Positions 40,416 through 51,809 of a stretch of 64,000 bases of DNA are shown here, one piece after another. The position numbers and the translations under genes are program-made. The stretch's first letter is position 1; each line of letters starts with the position of its first letter. Below the pieces are notes generated by a model. The model saw only the letters and a list, made by a program, of their open reading frames with translations. It had not been told where the DNA came from and did no database searches. The stretch comes from Blasia pusilla (taxonomy: Eukaryota > Marchantiophyta > Marchantiopsida > Blasiales): positions 28,024,001-28,088,000 of the forward strand of contig CM114273.1 in the NCBI GenBank assembly GCA_050084515.1. Reading direction: 5' to 3'.

Positions 40416-40679
40416 TTTTTTATATTCATTGACTAAGTCAACACATAACTTGGGTTCTCCCGGTTTCATTGCCCATGGATACATACATGGGCAATGGGTT
40501 ATGGCCTCTACATACAATAGCTGTTTTTTTTTCTCACTATCTAAGGTATCCACGTGTCCTTCCCACAAGTATAATATCTAACTCTCAAATTCCCCCCTAG
40601 CATCTTCTACGTGTAGACCTCTAAGGAATTCTTTTGGCCCCACAAAATAGGAACTTCCAACCGTCTTTCTTTACAAAGA
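40416..40679. other. Intergenic DNA with a short hairpin
   Basis: Contains the inverted repeat ttgcccatg / catgggcaa around 40470-40495. No gene is supported. Confidence 0.4.
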
Positions 40680-41060
40680 TGAATATCAATATTAGGCGCA
40701 AATAAAATAACGCTGGTACGCAGTCAGCTCAGGCAGTCATTCATCACCTCGGGGGTTCGTACTCAATATCCGAGACAAAAACCTGTGTCCTTAAACGAAG
40801 CAGACAAGGACGCCCTGAAAAGAAAAGTGTACGGGTGATCTGTCTGACAGCTATCTACGCCCGCCGTTCGCCACCGGGACTGGAACCAACGCCGGCCGGC
40901 AACCGGCCACATATTTTTCATGCATGTGACGGGCTCACCGCGGTGATTATATTCATGGGACCCACCGAAGTAAGCGTAGTTTGGGAACTTTGCTGCATAG
41001 GAGAGCATGTATGAGCACCACACGTTCAAATTGGACGACTTTGACGTACGTGTCGAGGTC
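40680..41060. other. Isolated GC-rich block with a tRNA-like start
   Basis: In an AT-rich setting this block is markedly GC-rich (for example cgccggccggcaaccggcc near 40890). Its start contains a weak Pol III A-box-like run (cagtcagctcaggcag) and, about 30 bases later, gggttcgtactc, a near B box. This could be a tRNA-derived SINE head or a transposon fragment. A 100-codon minus-strand frame (40763-41065) lies over it without recognisable motifs. Confidence 0.3.
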
Positions 41061-42209
41061 ATCATCTTTCACTCCCACTAATATTATTAATTGGATTACT
41101 TCATTTTGAGGATCACTTAATAAATTTTTTCATGAAATCAGTTGATACAGAAAATTTCTATTTTATTTTAAACGGAAAAATTTACAATGAAAGACGTTTT
41201 ATTTTCATATTATTCTTAATTTCAAATTTTGATTAATTTCAAAGTTTGATTGGGAGAAACCTTTCAAATATATTTGGGGATTTTTTTGATTAAAATGAGT
41301 ATTTTATTAATTGAAAGATGAGGATTGGAAAACGAATAAATTTTTAATAAATGAATAAAGGAAGAGATAAGAAGATTTTTCAAAGCCAAGTTAGATATTA
41401 TATTAAAGAAATAAATCTAAATTATTTTCTCATTGATTGTGAGACTTTAGACATTCGGCATGTGTCGAGTAATTTCACATTATCATTCTCCATCTCCATT
41501 TGTGAATCTTTTCCTTTCCAATCATATCACTAAGTGCATTGCATAGCAGAAAAAATAATAGTATTTAGAAAATTTGTTTCCGTTCTAATTCCTTAATCCA
41601 AAACGAAGGAGGAAGTTCATATTTTCTTAAAAATGTAAGTGTAGAAATGGGAATCAAATACCATGAGTGACTAGTAAGTGCGCATAACACATATGATTTT
41701 GAACTTTTTTTTTTGCTATACTAAATTGAGGCATCATGTACAAAGTTTAATTTTGGAGCTAAGTGAAACACTCGAAAAATGTACCTTCCAACTAGGATAT
41801 AGATTGTACATGGTACCCTCAAACATTTTAACAAATCCATTAAGTTTATTTTGTCATGAAACATCACATCTGTACTATTCAGATAAGTTTTTAATTTTGA
41901 AAGAATAGAAAAATCTCAAAATTTTCTTAAAAAAAAGGTTTGGAGAGAACTTTATTAATAAAAAGGATTTTTTAATTAAATTTCTAGGAATTACTTCAAT
42001 TATGTGAGCCTAGGTTAAAATTTAATGTCAAAAAATCTCATATTTTTTTCAGGGTCAAAGCTCCTTTTTCTTTTAATATGATGGAAAAATAGAATTTATT
42101 ATCAACACCAAATCACAAAATTTTAAAAAATTACAAAATTTGGCATCTTTTGTCAAAATTCTTTCTCAAGCCATCTTTCTAGAGTTGAGATGGCTTGTAA
42201 AATTTGACA
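41061..42209. other. Very AT-rich intergenic DNA
   Basis: No gene seen. On the minus strand the run near 41690-41640 (ggtatttgattccca) is a faint B-box-like match with no convincing A box, so no SINE is called. Confidence 0.45.
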
Positions 42210-42520
42210 AGAAAGATCGCTTGAGAAAGTCATCTTTCCCCCTCTTATATAATTGAAAAGAGGAAAAATTCCCTAAAAAATAGCCCTCTCAAATGTAACA
42301 TGCATTCATAGATTATTGAGTGATTGTTGACTCGATTAATGGGTCATTTGGCCTAGAATAGCGAAAAAGAAAAGTTTCCAAAATAAAAATCTTGATGCAA
42401 TAGAGCTATCACCAAACTCACCTAACATCTCGAGAGAAATTTATTCTTGAACAACTCATCGACCCTCTACAACGTCAACACAACAGAACTCTACATATTG
42501 ACTAACTAAGATGTGACAAA
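42210..42520 (+). repeat. LTR-like dispersed repeat A, copy 2
   Basis: Same order of words as 285-580: gtcatctttccccctcttatat, aaaaatagccctc, ctcacctaacatc and ends near aagatgtgacaa. It carries the equivalent TATA-like motif (cttatataa near 42244). Divergence from copy 1 is high. Confidence 0.45.
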
Positions 42521-43639
42521 GGAAAATTCTCTTAAAAAATGTATTTACAATCATACCTTCTTAGACAATCGCCACCAAGACCTAGTAAGGGATCCAATAC
42601 CTAGAATTCAAGACGGCTCCATTGTGATGGAAACTACCCACAAAAAAAATCCAAAAACCCCATTATGTAGCCTTTTCTTCTTTTAGCAAGTATGAACTTC
42701 CATTCCCACATGTAGCATTAGAGTTTTAGTAGTATAGATGCTTCCCAACTCATCATAAGAATTTACTTGCTTCTACCAAAAGCTCTATCGATACCCATAT
42801 GTAAGACTAACTTACCAAATTGAGGTATTTTTTTTCATTAGGGAAATTTTATTGTGCAAGTTTATTCAAGATGATAGGGCATATGACAAATGTCTCATTG
42901 ATATCAAGACAACGAGGCTTAGCAGGAATTTTTTTAACCTTTTTTTTTTCTTAATCTCAATATATAATCCAGACTTTTTTCGATTGACAAAAATATGTTT
43001 TAGAAGGCACACTAGAAATTTGCTTATGGCATCTTTAGAAGAAAATCAACTCACCTAGACTTGTATATAGCCCGTGCCTTGCAACAAGTAATCACTCGTT
43101 GCCTGTGATATCAAAACATTTTCTTATTGCCCAAAGATGATGTGTCAATCGAACAAACGTTTGAAAATCAAGAGAGGTTTCTCCCATAATGATGTCCATA
43201 GGACATTCATGGAAACACTTTAAAAAATGACTTCCTACCACCCACATATTAATTAATAATTACTGCCCCATATGGATTTTGGGTTCCCTTTTCATTCCAT
43301 ATGCCATCTAAAATCTTTTCACTTGTCTCAAAATAAAATAGGCATCTTAAATTTTGCTAACCCGAGCCCATTTCTTTTACAATTAAGCTCTCTATAAATA
43401 TTAGTTTTTTTTATGACCATCGTGACTATCCATATGTGCTATGCACGTATGGATTAATTATTCTATTCTGTGTGCGACCTTTGTGAATAGAATAATTAAC
43501 TCTGGCCGCACACTGGTTTCTATTTTATCTCTTCCCTTTGGGAGCGGCCAAACTAGTTCGAAATTTATTGGACCAATAAACTTCAAAAAGGACAAAAAAA
43601 AAAGAAAATAACAAAAGAGGGGAAGAAGACGGGAATAAA
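42521..43639. other. AT-rich intergenic DNA
   Basis: No gene supported. It contains the small repeat shared with 36570-36640 at about 43110-43175. Confidence 0.45.
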
Positions 43640-44000
43640 AAAGAACGCAAAACTGTCATGGGCATTCACACGAGACGTGAAAGCACTTAAGGCGTTTTTT
43701 AGTAATCCCCGCTCCCGCAAGTAAGACAAGAAAACATGGGCTTATTCGAATGGACCGGATGCGTTTGGAGGCAAAGGCTAAGGAACACCGCCCAGTGGCA
43801 CCCACCATAAGGCTTGGGATGCAGAGCCAATGACACGTGGCAGATGGTCCACAGTACCGGGGGCACGCCACGGCGACGCGCGTCCCCCGAGCTTTCCGAG
43901 AGGCTGGAGGGGCTGCCATGTGGATTGGGTCCACCGGGAAGCGTTCCGGTGTTGTAGCCTAGGGCTACAAGAACGTACCGTCCGATGGAGTGGAACTAAC
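43640..44000. other. GC-rich island with G-box-like motif
   Basis: A GC-rich block with acacgtggc (G-box/ABRE core) near 43832. It lies between AT-rich DNA and the ELP1 pseudogene. It may be a dead promoter or part of an element; no coding exon is recognised. Confidence 0.3.
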
Positions 44001-44789
44001 TCATCTCCGTCGTTTTATTCCTTCCGATTTCTGCTGCCGTCTATTGCGTTCTTTCTTTGCATGGAAAGATAATGCTTATTTCTTATTTCTTTTTATTATT
44101 CTAGTAAGAATGTCCGTGCGATGCACCGGCATCAAAATAAAACTTCCTCGTTGCTACATCAAAATAAAACTCCCTCGTAGCAAGAGAGGGGAACTGCAAA
44201 TTTTTGACCCCCACAGATCTACCTCCAGAGACACCACGAGAAGAGAAGTGGGTCAGAGTGTCATTGCTATGACGGCATCTGCACAAGCTACAAGAAAGCC
44301 CGAAGATTCAGATTATTACGCAAGGAGGGAAGATTGTACAGCCATCACTTGTGGAGAGATCAGAGTGAACCCTTGATGGACCATCGTGGGGAAGCGAAAA
44401 GCTCTACCGGGACTTTGGGAGATGGAGGAGAGCAATGTCGAGGAAAGAACCACCACTGTAGAAGATGATTCGCAACATTCTGCCGTGAAGAGATGCTTGA
44501 GTTTGAGAGTCTTAACGGAATCCAGTCATGACACGAATTTGGAGATGGGATGTGGGGTAGATGAGAGTAGCCATCACTCACCAAAATGTGTAGAGGATGG
44601 TTTTTGGCAACTCACGTACTGTCCAGATGAGAGACAGATGACTCGGATGTACAAAATGCCAATCTCTGCAGAATTAAATTTGTATTCTAGAACCCAACCA
44701 TTTCCATCGTCCACACGTTGGAGGAAACTCACGAATGGACAAGTAGCGCTTTCCAATTCAAATGTGGAAGGAAACAAAACAAAGTCTAT
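44001..44789. other. 3' flank of the ELP1 pseudogene
   Basis: No clear ELP1 similarity was found below 44790 on the minus strand. The 178-codon plus-strand frame at 44386-44922 is antisense to the pseudogene over part of its length and shows no known motif. Older pseudogene exons may be present but unrecognisable. Confidence 0.35.
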
Positions 44790-45570
44790 TCCATCGATCT
44801 TCACTCCAGAGGTTGGATCAACAAACAAGGCCAGCGTTGCAAAGTACTTGCCATCCCCTCGCCAACTCATTGGCATACCCCTAGGAGGAATAAGTCATGT
44901 TCTGCTGCTTCCCTACATGTAATATTCTTCATAAGTGTCTCTCTATCTACAACAATGACACTTTGGAGAGAGCCATCTCAACAACCATGGACACATTAGC
45001 AACTTCCCAACAAAACACAAGCTAGAGATACGTAATCCCCAAACAAACCAAACATAAAGCTGAATGGGATTCCCAGTCTGCTGAGATTTCCTTGACCAAT
45101 TTGCCCTCAGGTGCATAAAGAATGTGCATCTAGTGATTCATGAGTTCAATGCCTTAGAACACAAATCCATTTTGTCTTGAGAAGAGAGGAATGGAGGGCA
45201 CTCATAGTTAAAATACCTACCCGGGGGGTTGATCAAGCGAGTTTTCATAGAGCACATCCCAATCTTAAGTCATCAGGAGGAGTTGTCCAGCGTCGTAGCC
45301 ACAACGAGCAGCTCCCCATATGGACTAAGAACCATAGACACAATACCTCCAGCCACAACCCTCACCAATTCAACCTCCCGAGAGGAAGGATTCAGCTGCA
45401 GAATATCCCCAACAGCTGAGGCCAATGCTAGAGCCTCCTTTTCCAATAAAAATGTCATGCAAACCACTATGTATTCTTCTTTTAGAGAGGTAGTAGTAGC
45501 CCCCACACTGACGGGCTCTAACAACGAGACATTGCTCCTAACACATACACAAAAGTTGACAATATGAGTA
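44790..45570 (-). pseudogene. Elongator complex subunit 1 (ELP1/IKI3) fragment, intron retained
   Basis: ELP1 is the scaffold subunit of Elongator, which modifies wobble uridines in tRNA; its N-terminal half folds as WD40 propellers. The minus strand encodes THIVNFC, then EKEALALASAVGDILQLNP and VVAGGIVSMVLSPYGELLVV, the N-terminal propeller as in plant IKI3. The frame stops at TGA 45273-45275, but a neighbouring frame continues the match: LLMT, a TAA at 45265-45267 where the family has a Gln or His codon, then DWDVLYENSL. A donor (G|GTAGGT at 45220) and an acceptor (CCTAG at 44881) bound a 340-base intron. After it comes SWRGDGKYFATL, a strongly conserved ELP1 motif. One frameshift plus one nonsense codon make this a pseudogene, and the kept intron shows it arose by DNA duplication, not retroposition. 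The rest of this large gene is absent or unrecognisable. Confidence 0.7.
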
Positions 45571-45971
45571 GGTGAAGGAACTGCATTTTTCTTCGCTTGC
45601 ATATGCGACGATTCTTGCAGCACTTACGTCCTCTCAAAACTTGGAGCTGAAGTTTCTCAATAAAGCATATCCGGCAATGCTCAAACGGCGCTCAAAATCC
45701 AACGACCTTCTGACCAAAGACAAAACCTTGGAGCCAATTGTGACTCTATTTCGAAACAAAGGGCCAAACTACAGCAATTCCTTTCCGTTGACTCCCTTGC
45801 AGCGCCTTACTCTACAACACCTTGCTTGCAACCATGAGCCAAGGAAGTTTGAATGCGAAACAGAGAAATATGATGAATGAGATGATTTATTTGATTATGA
45901 CGTATGATGGTGAGGCAAAGAAATTGGAGACGTAAACGAGGAGTCTATGGTCTAGTTTCGGAGAAGTGATC
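45571..45971. other. Upstream flank of the ELP1 pseudogene
   Basis: Probably contains the decayed first codons or exon of ELP1, but no match could be fixed. The plus-strand frame at 45572-45880 is considered non-coding. Confidence 0.3.
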
Positions 45972-46477
45972 TCAAAACCATGGAGGAATATGTGGTAAAG
46001 GTTTCGGTAATGTGATCTCAATAATCCATCCATCTAGGAATAAGAGGTGACAGTTTCCGAAATGCGAACTCACAAATGCGTGGTTACTATCACCGTGAGT
46101 GAGGGACACCACGGCTCTCGTCAACAGAGAAGGAAATTCCTCAATACTCAAAATGAAACACATGTCCGCAATTCTAAAAAATGTTTATCTGCACTCAAAA
46201 AATGACGCATTGCCGAAAGTACAACCTTCGTAGAACCTGTTCCCATGCAACCTGGCAAGACGCGCACGTTGTGTAGAAAGGCGTGCCACGTGGACGGCAT
46301 TTTGTCGGCATGTTTTGCGAAATAAGTCGGGGTCGCGAGAGTAATCATGACGCAGATTACAGATCGAGCTTCAATCTTAGCAACACCATCTGACAGAGTT
46401 CCGGAAAACGGAGTGACCAAATCGGCGTCCTCTTGAGAGAAACAGAGATCAAAAGAGATGAGTACTCTTACACTCAA
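45972..46477 (-). pseudogene. Unrecognised frame-shifted ORF
   Basis: Two overlapping minus-strand frames appear to form one protein broken by a shift near 46155. The first part reads DADLVTPFSGTLSDGVAKIE, WHAFLHNVRVLPGCMG and HFLELRTCVSF. The second, in a shifted frame, reads EEFPSLLTRAVVSLTHGDSN and SHFGNCHLLFLDGW. The sequence has the texture of a real globular protein, and the two parts meet without overlap of content, but I do not recognise the family. It lies upstream of, and on the same strand as, the ELP1 pseudogene and may have been duplicated with it. Confidence 0.3.
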
Positions 46478-47429
46478 TTCAATGTCTGCTAGCTCTCCAG
46501 ATTTGAAGCTGTAAATTCAAAATTCAACACGGCTATGGGCTGCAGATTTGGAGCAGCACAACTCGGATCTTCCTCCCCCTTCCTCCCATGCTAAATGGCC
46601 CGCCTCTTCCTTCTTGAAGGTAGAAAACATCCAGAGAGTAAGAAATATTTATCTATTGTGGGTCGAATTTCTGTAGGTGTCTGGTGCACCTATTCATAAC
46701 ACCTGTCCAATGGTTACTTGACATATTTATCGGATTGATGCCAACCAGGGCACGATGCACAAATTAGCCGGAGATCAGATCGGGAAAAAATAGCAGATTG
46801 GAAAAAAAAGCTGAAACCATATTAGAGGTCAAAGTGCTAAAAAAACTGCTATGAGGCTTCACTTCTTTTAGCTTCCCCTATTTCATTTTGTGCTCCCCTT
46901 TTAAGTAACCCCCCTCTCGGTTAAAAATAAGGCCGTCTGAATAAAATCTGAGGCAAATCTTTTTAACTTTTTCTCACAAGAGGACATTTCAGACGACCAC
47001 TTGTGGAGGAGCTTCACTTCTTTGGGAACGGGGAGTTACCAAAAGAAGTAACCCCCTCCTCACATTATAGTATAGATTTTTTTGTTCTTCATGCGGATGT
47101 CCGAAGCGCACCCATATAAATAAATAGCCTTTTAGAGAACTTTCGATTCATTTATCCGTTCGGCTCTCCCAAAAATGAAATTTAGCGACCGTTTCGAGGG
47201 TTTTAAGAGATCCTATGGAATCTTTGAAAAATACTTGTAAAAAAGGGATTTTTTTTTAATAAAAAGAGATGGGGAGGGGAACCCATGGGATAGGGAGAGG
47301 GGATTCAAAGAAAGGAATAACAAGGTCACATCCTACTCGGACAAGTAAACAAGGGAAGCCTCGCTTACAATCTAAACTCACTACAATAAAAATAATATCA
47401 ACTACCCAAAAATGATATGACTATCACTA
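46478..47429. other. Intergenic DNA
   Basis: No gene supported. A poly-purine/AT mix without recognisable element ends. Confidence 0.45.
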
Positions 47430-48218
47430 GGAGGGCTTGTTAGGATGGTGTTTCCCATAGTTTGAGCCCACCTCAAAAGCCCATTGGCTAGGGCATGCTA
47501 CAACGCAATGGAGATTCATTGTTTGCAATATAAGAATGCAATAGCTAAAGAAAATCCATTTCTTGAATGGAAATTACCAACATAGTCGTAAGGAAAGTGT
47601 CCAACCTCGCCCCCATAGCTTTATACATCTCTATGCCTAGTGGGATGAATCAATCATAATTGTCATATGTGAAGACGATTATAAAGTCGAGTCTTCTTCT
47701 TCCTTGCCATCGCTTCTTGCAACAATATCCCTTGTCACTTGTGCTCCAACAAACTCCCACATAGAATCTATAACTATAACATGTGCCACCACCATCTCAA
47801 CCACCCACGTCTTATAAAGATCATCACAAAAGGGGGAATTCCATATGGAGTAGCGCCGCTCACAAGCAATACAGAACCTGATATCCCACACTACATTGTG
47901 AGTGGCAATCCTCTTATCCCCTACTAGAAAACTTGCCAAATGCTTACATATTAAGAGAATGTAGGCTTTGTTGACACTCACAATGCAATGTCTCAAACCG
48001 ATCTGAATGGTTGGGGGAGGCCTAGCCCAAAACCGCATCCCTAAAATCAAAGTAAGTGGTTTGATACAAAAAGCCGAAATGAGGAGGTGAGCATAATCAA
48101 GCCCGATTCTCGCAGCAAGCGCATATATGAGCCCAAACTTCCACGGTAATACCTCAGCCCTGTTGAACATTATACACGTAAAAACTGCCTTTAAAATAAA
48201 TGGGCATTCCATCAACAA
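47430..48218 (-). mobile_element. Non-LTR retroelement relic, C-terminal part (minus strand)
   Basis: The minus-strand frame from 48218 is open for 179 codons and includes ARPPPTIQIGLRHCIVSV, THNVVWDIRFCIA and HVIVIDSMWEFVGAQVTRDI. Beyond its stop the sequence down to about 47430 matches, base for base in many blocks, the element at 17030-17225 (catagagatgtat, gctatggggg, caagaaatgga, cttttgaggtgg-like). It is therefore the post-RT domain of the same retroelement family as at 16860-17465 and 59240-61380. It is truncated at the 5' side and broken near 47680. Confidence 0.5.
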
Positions 48219-48779
48219 AGATTGGAGCGTGAATTGATAAGAGATAACTAAGAAGGAGAAAGAATTGGGAGAACTCCTCTAGCCTCACAGAGAAGGGAAT
48301 CTCTACATGCTTCGAGGGAAGATTACAGGGCACGGGGAGGAAATGTCATTAACCTCACATACATAGGGAGGTATGAGGGATCTAATCCTAACAAAGAATC
48401 TAGAGCTCTGAAGGCCAAACTCCCTAAAATTGCAAAGGAGCCATTAACTCAATTGAGAGAAGACTAGCCATGTGGAAGGCAATTGTCCAACGTAAAGATG
48501 ATTATCTACTAGTTAACATCCCCATGGGACATTCAATTTTTAGGCCCTAAGAGATCTCTAATCACTTATAAGATCCTACAATTACTTGAGAACTTGAGAT
48601 GATGAGAGTACAAACGTAACCACATATCCATAAAATCTCAATGAGAAAATCCAAGTGTCTAGCAAAACAAGAGGACAGAATGCCAAAAGAAACTTGAGGA
48701 TCACCAATGCAATCCTCTCGAGCAAGGTTGCATGTGGACAAAGTATGTGTCCACGTTTATGAACTTATATTTTTCATAT
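48219..48779. other. Intergenic DNA
   Basis: Nothing supported as gene or RNA. Confidence 0.45.
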
Positions 48780-49050
48780 GGAAGGACTTGTCCATATGGG
48801 GCCCACCTTCCCCTTCTTTCTTATTCCCCTCACTTGCCTTCGTGTTCCATACTCTCCCGTTTTTTTTCTTTCTTTCTTCCTTCCTTCCTTCCTCCCTCCA
48901 CCTCCACTCCCTTCCCCCTTATTCCCCCACTCGCCCTTGCTCTACCTTCCATCATGAACTTTAAGTGTGGATCCAATCTCTTACAATCCATGGTCGTGGA
49001 CATGTCTAGACTTGTCTATCCATTTCCGTCCTAAGAACAGACTTGTCCGT
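48780..49050 (-). mobile_element. MITE-like element, copy 2
   Basis: Inverted copy of 16373-16580: gacatgtctagacttgtc and ccgtcctaagaacagacttg correspond, reversed, to the palindromic end of copy 1. The interior ctccacctccactcccttcc and ccttccatcatga matches the interior of copy 1. The CT-rich middle (ttccttccttcctccctcc) has expanded. It has no coding capacity. Confidence 0.55.
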
Positions 49051-49740
49051 TTGTTTGCAACCATGCTCTCGAGGTCACCAACGTGAAGGAGGTCCCCGGT
49101 AAGGATAAAAGTTAAAGGTTAGAATACAAAGTTGGTAAAACTTCTTCACAACTTAAAGATAAACATCAATTTTTTCTTTCTTTTTTACTTTTAGAGCATG
49201 TGGATTATGTCTTCCGATAGAGCTTCAAGATTGTGTATTCTTAGTTTCTTTTCAGAGGTCTCCAAATCCATTATAAATGATATGAAAGATTCACATACTT
49301 TAACTTGCTACCAAAACTCCAAAGTTAGAGTAGAGGTGCTCCAATGTTAGAGGGACTCCAACATTATTAGGTATTAGAGTAGAGGTGCTCCAATACAAGT
49401 TTGATGCATTGCGAAATACCATTATCAATTTCAATGGAAAGAAGTCAAAAGTCTTTATACAATGAATAATATTAGTTCCTCTATATAAACCACTCTAGGT
49501 GTGGCAGTTAAATTTTGAGGTAAAGTTACAAAATCACACATTTTAAGATAGGTGGTTAGTACCCGTGATGCAGGCCCCTCCCGAAATGTAAATAGTGTAA
49601 ATAGTGTAGTTGATAGGTAATTCAACTTAAACCAGGGTAAATTAGTTTAAATTCGTGCGTACGGGTTAATTTACGTCTCATCGTTGATTTTCAAGATTCC
49701 CAAATATGATTTGAAATAATTTTTGAAAGTACCAAATATT
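49051..49740. other. Intergenic DNA with small tandem words
   Basis: agagtagaggtgctccaat is duplicated at about 49328-49350 and 49375-49395, and tgtaaatag is doubled near 49588. No gene is supported. Confidence 0.45.
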
Positions 49741-49935
49741 CTCTAAGTACACCGTGTTGTGGTTTCTCGATCGAAACTTTGACTGACATCTGGAACCCGT
49801 TTCTTTTATGATCCAACGAGTTGAAATTTGATTGCTCTTCATACACCCGTGTTGAAATTTCTGTGTTGTGGTTTCTCCCCTTGATATTTCGATCTTCATC
49901 TGATTCAGCTTTCTTTGTTCTTGAGTTACAGAAAT
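49741..49935. repeat. Imperfect tandem duplication
   Basis: Two units of about 80-100 bases begin with gtgttgtggtttctc (near 49752 and 49862) and share the order cgatc..ac(t/a)tc..tctg, ttctttt/tctttg, gagtt, gaaatttga. A long minus-strand frame runs through both. Similar duplicated units occur at ends of some plant elements, but the identity is unclear. Confidence 0.5.
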
Positions 49936-51800
49936 TTGAGAGCTCCAGATTGCGAACTTGCTGCATAATGTTGGATTTCAGTGCCTACAGTGAGTGAGTA
50001 AGGAATTGATACTTTTTAACCAATCAGTGAATTGAATAGACGTGTTGGACCAGCCACGTGATCAAGTTGCTTACAGCAACAATTGGACTGGCCATGGACG
50101 ACAGAGAAGTTCATGAGCTTTCGTTCAGTTTCTGCTCCTCGATCAAGCAACACCTTGCGAAGTTGAGTAGTGGAGATGAATTATGATTCGTGAGCTAGGC
50201 GAGAACGTCTCCCAAAATTATCGTCATTTCAGGAGACGTATTCAGATAAACGTATCTCCCACAAGAAACGATCGGCGTGGTGCGATATTAAATGTCGGCT
50301 CCACCTCGTTGCTGTCCTGGAAACGACTCTAGGGGTGTGTGTTCACAAAGAGCGTGATCTAGTTCTTGATGAAGGCGTACGGTAAATTATCCACCGGAAT
50401 AATTTACTGTAAGATAGTGTCCTGGACCCATTCGCTATGAGTCTTGGATCGGAAAGTCTCCGCTTTCAAATTGTTTGTCAAGGACAGGAAGATCCTAATG
50501 TTTCCACGTTTGAGTCGTCTATAGCAGACTCAAGTGTCTTCTTGGGGGATGGCACTGACTCCGTAGAGCCCAAGCAATCCGCCCGTCCCCTGCACGCTAA
50601 GCCATTGTACCGGCATTTTGGATAGGGCCCCCAAGTTCGAGTGTCGCGTGTATACAACGATTTTCAACTCTTGATTCGTTTCACTCATACCAATGGGGTT
50701 TGTGGGATAGGAAGCGCTGAAATGTTTGTAGTAGGCTTGCTCTGTGCGGGACTGATGGGAGAAATGGAGTCGTTGAGGTTCAGAACACGCATTGCAGAGA
50801 TTTTCGCTGCAGCGCTTCCTGGTCCGACTTGCTATCATAAGCAGTGCTCAGACCCGCCGTTGTCAGAAATTCGTCGTCTTTTGTAGATCCAAAGAGGTCC
50901 TAGCTGCAAGTATGAGCTTTGGCCTCAATGTGACCAATCGTTCCTCGTATTAGAGAAAAAGTTGCTTAATCGAAACCATACGGTATACAGGCTCCCTGAT
51001 GTTCAGAACGACTCATAAGTTGATCGGGAATCCTCGGAAAGGATCATATGAAAATGTGCAATGAATGACGGGACTACGATTTACCTGCGCACTTCATCGT
51101 GAATCGTGTACACAAGAGGGGACCTGGTCCAGCGTAGTGGAGGAGAATGCAAACAGGTAACCAGGAGACACTAAGTCAACCTGAATTGTGTGCACAAGAG
51201 CAGACCAGCGTGGAGGCAGAGAGGGCAGTATGCTCACGGCAAATTTTGGCGATGGCAGTAGGTGAACTTACTAGGCAGTAGTCGTGAATGCCGTACGCTA
51301 TAGCAGACTTGCGAGAAGAATGGAGAGGTCTGATGGTGGAGTTACCGGCGAACGAGTAGATGAAAATGCAAGTTCAAAGAGAGACGTCAAAAACGATATC
51401 ATTAGCTTCACCAACCATTCGTCTAACAAGTGGATCACTTCAACTTCAGAGGCGGGGTGTATGAAGGGTTTTTCCTAGGATCCCATACTTGACACGTAGG
51501 CGTCACAATTCAATACGAGTCATTGGCACAGGCAGGAATATGGAGTTTGTATGTGGGGGCCACCACTTACCCTCAAAACCGCTAAACCCTCGAAAGCCCA
51601 CCGATGTGAGATCGTAGCGTATCTTGTGTACTCAGTATGAGGTGACGGCAACTACCGCTGGGTGAGAGGAATCTTCCGTTTCCCTGCATCATTTTTGCTG
51701 AACTGGACAGTTACTTATCCTTCACTGTGAAGAGGAGAAATAAGAGAAGTTTTCCGTAACGTTACGTCCACCAGCATGTGTATGTGAATGATGAATGTGA
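49936..51800. other. Intergenic DNA
   Basis: Moderately GC-rich but with no recognisable exon. Short plus-strand frames at 50437-50625 and 50641-50886 have no known motifs or splice support. An imperfect direct repeat (gaat(c/t)gtgt(a/g)cacaagag) lies near 51103 and 51187. Confidence 0.45.
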
Positions 51801-51809
51801 TATAAAAAG
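51801..51809 (+). promoter_or_regulatory. TATA-box-like motif
   Basis: TATAAAAAG lies about 35-50 bases before two short ATG-started frames (51843-52064 and 51857-52042). The spacing would suit a Pol II core promoter. The 61-codon frame from 51857 ends in an acidic run (EPSDESENEWAYLHAFLR), but there is no further support for a gene. Confidence 0.25.

Noticed and set aside
41640-41700. A second SINE on the minus strand, from a B-box-like ggtatttgattccca.
   Set aside because: No convincing A box at the right distance and no clear A tail boundary.
44386-44922. Plus-strand frame of 178 codons.
   Set aside because: It overlaps the ELP1 pseudogene exon (SWRGDGKYFATL) on the opposite strand and has no known motif. 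It is probably an antisense shadow.
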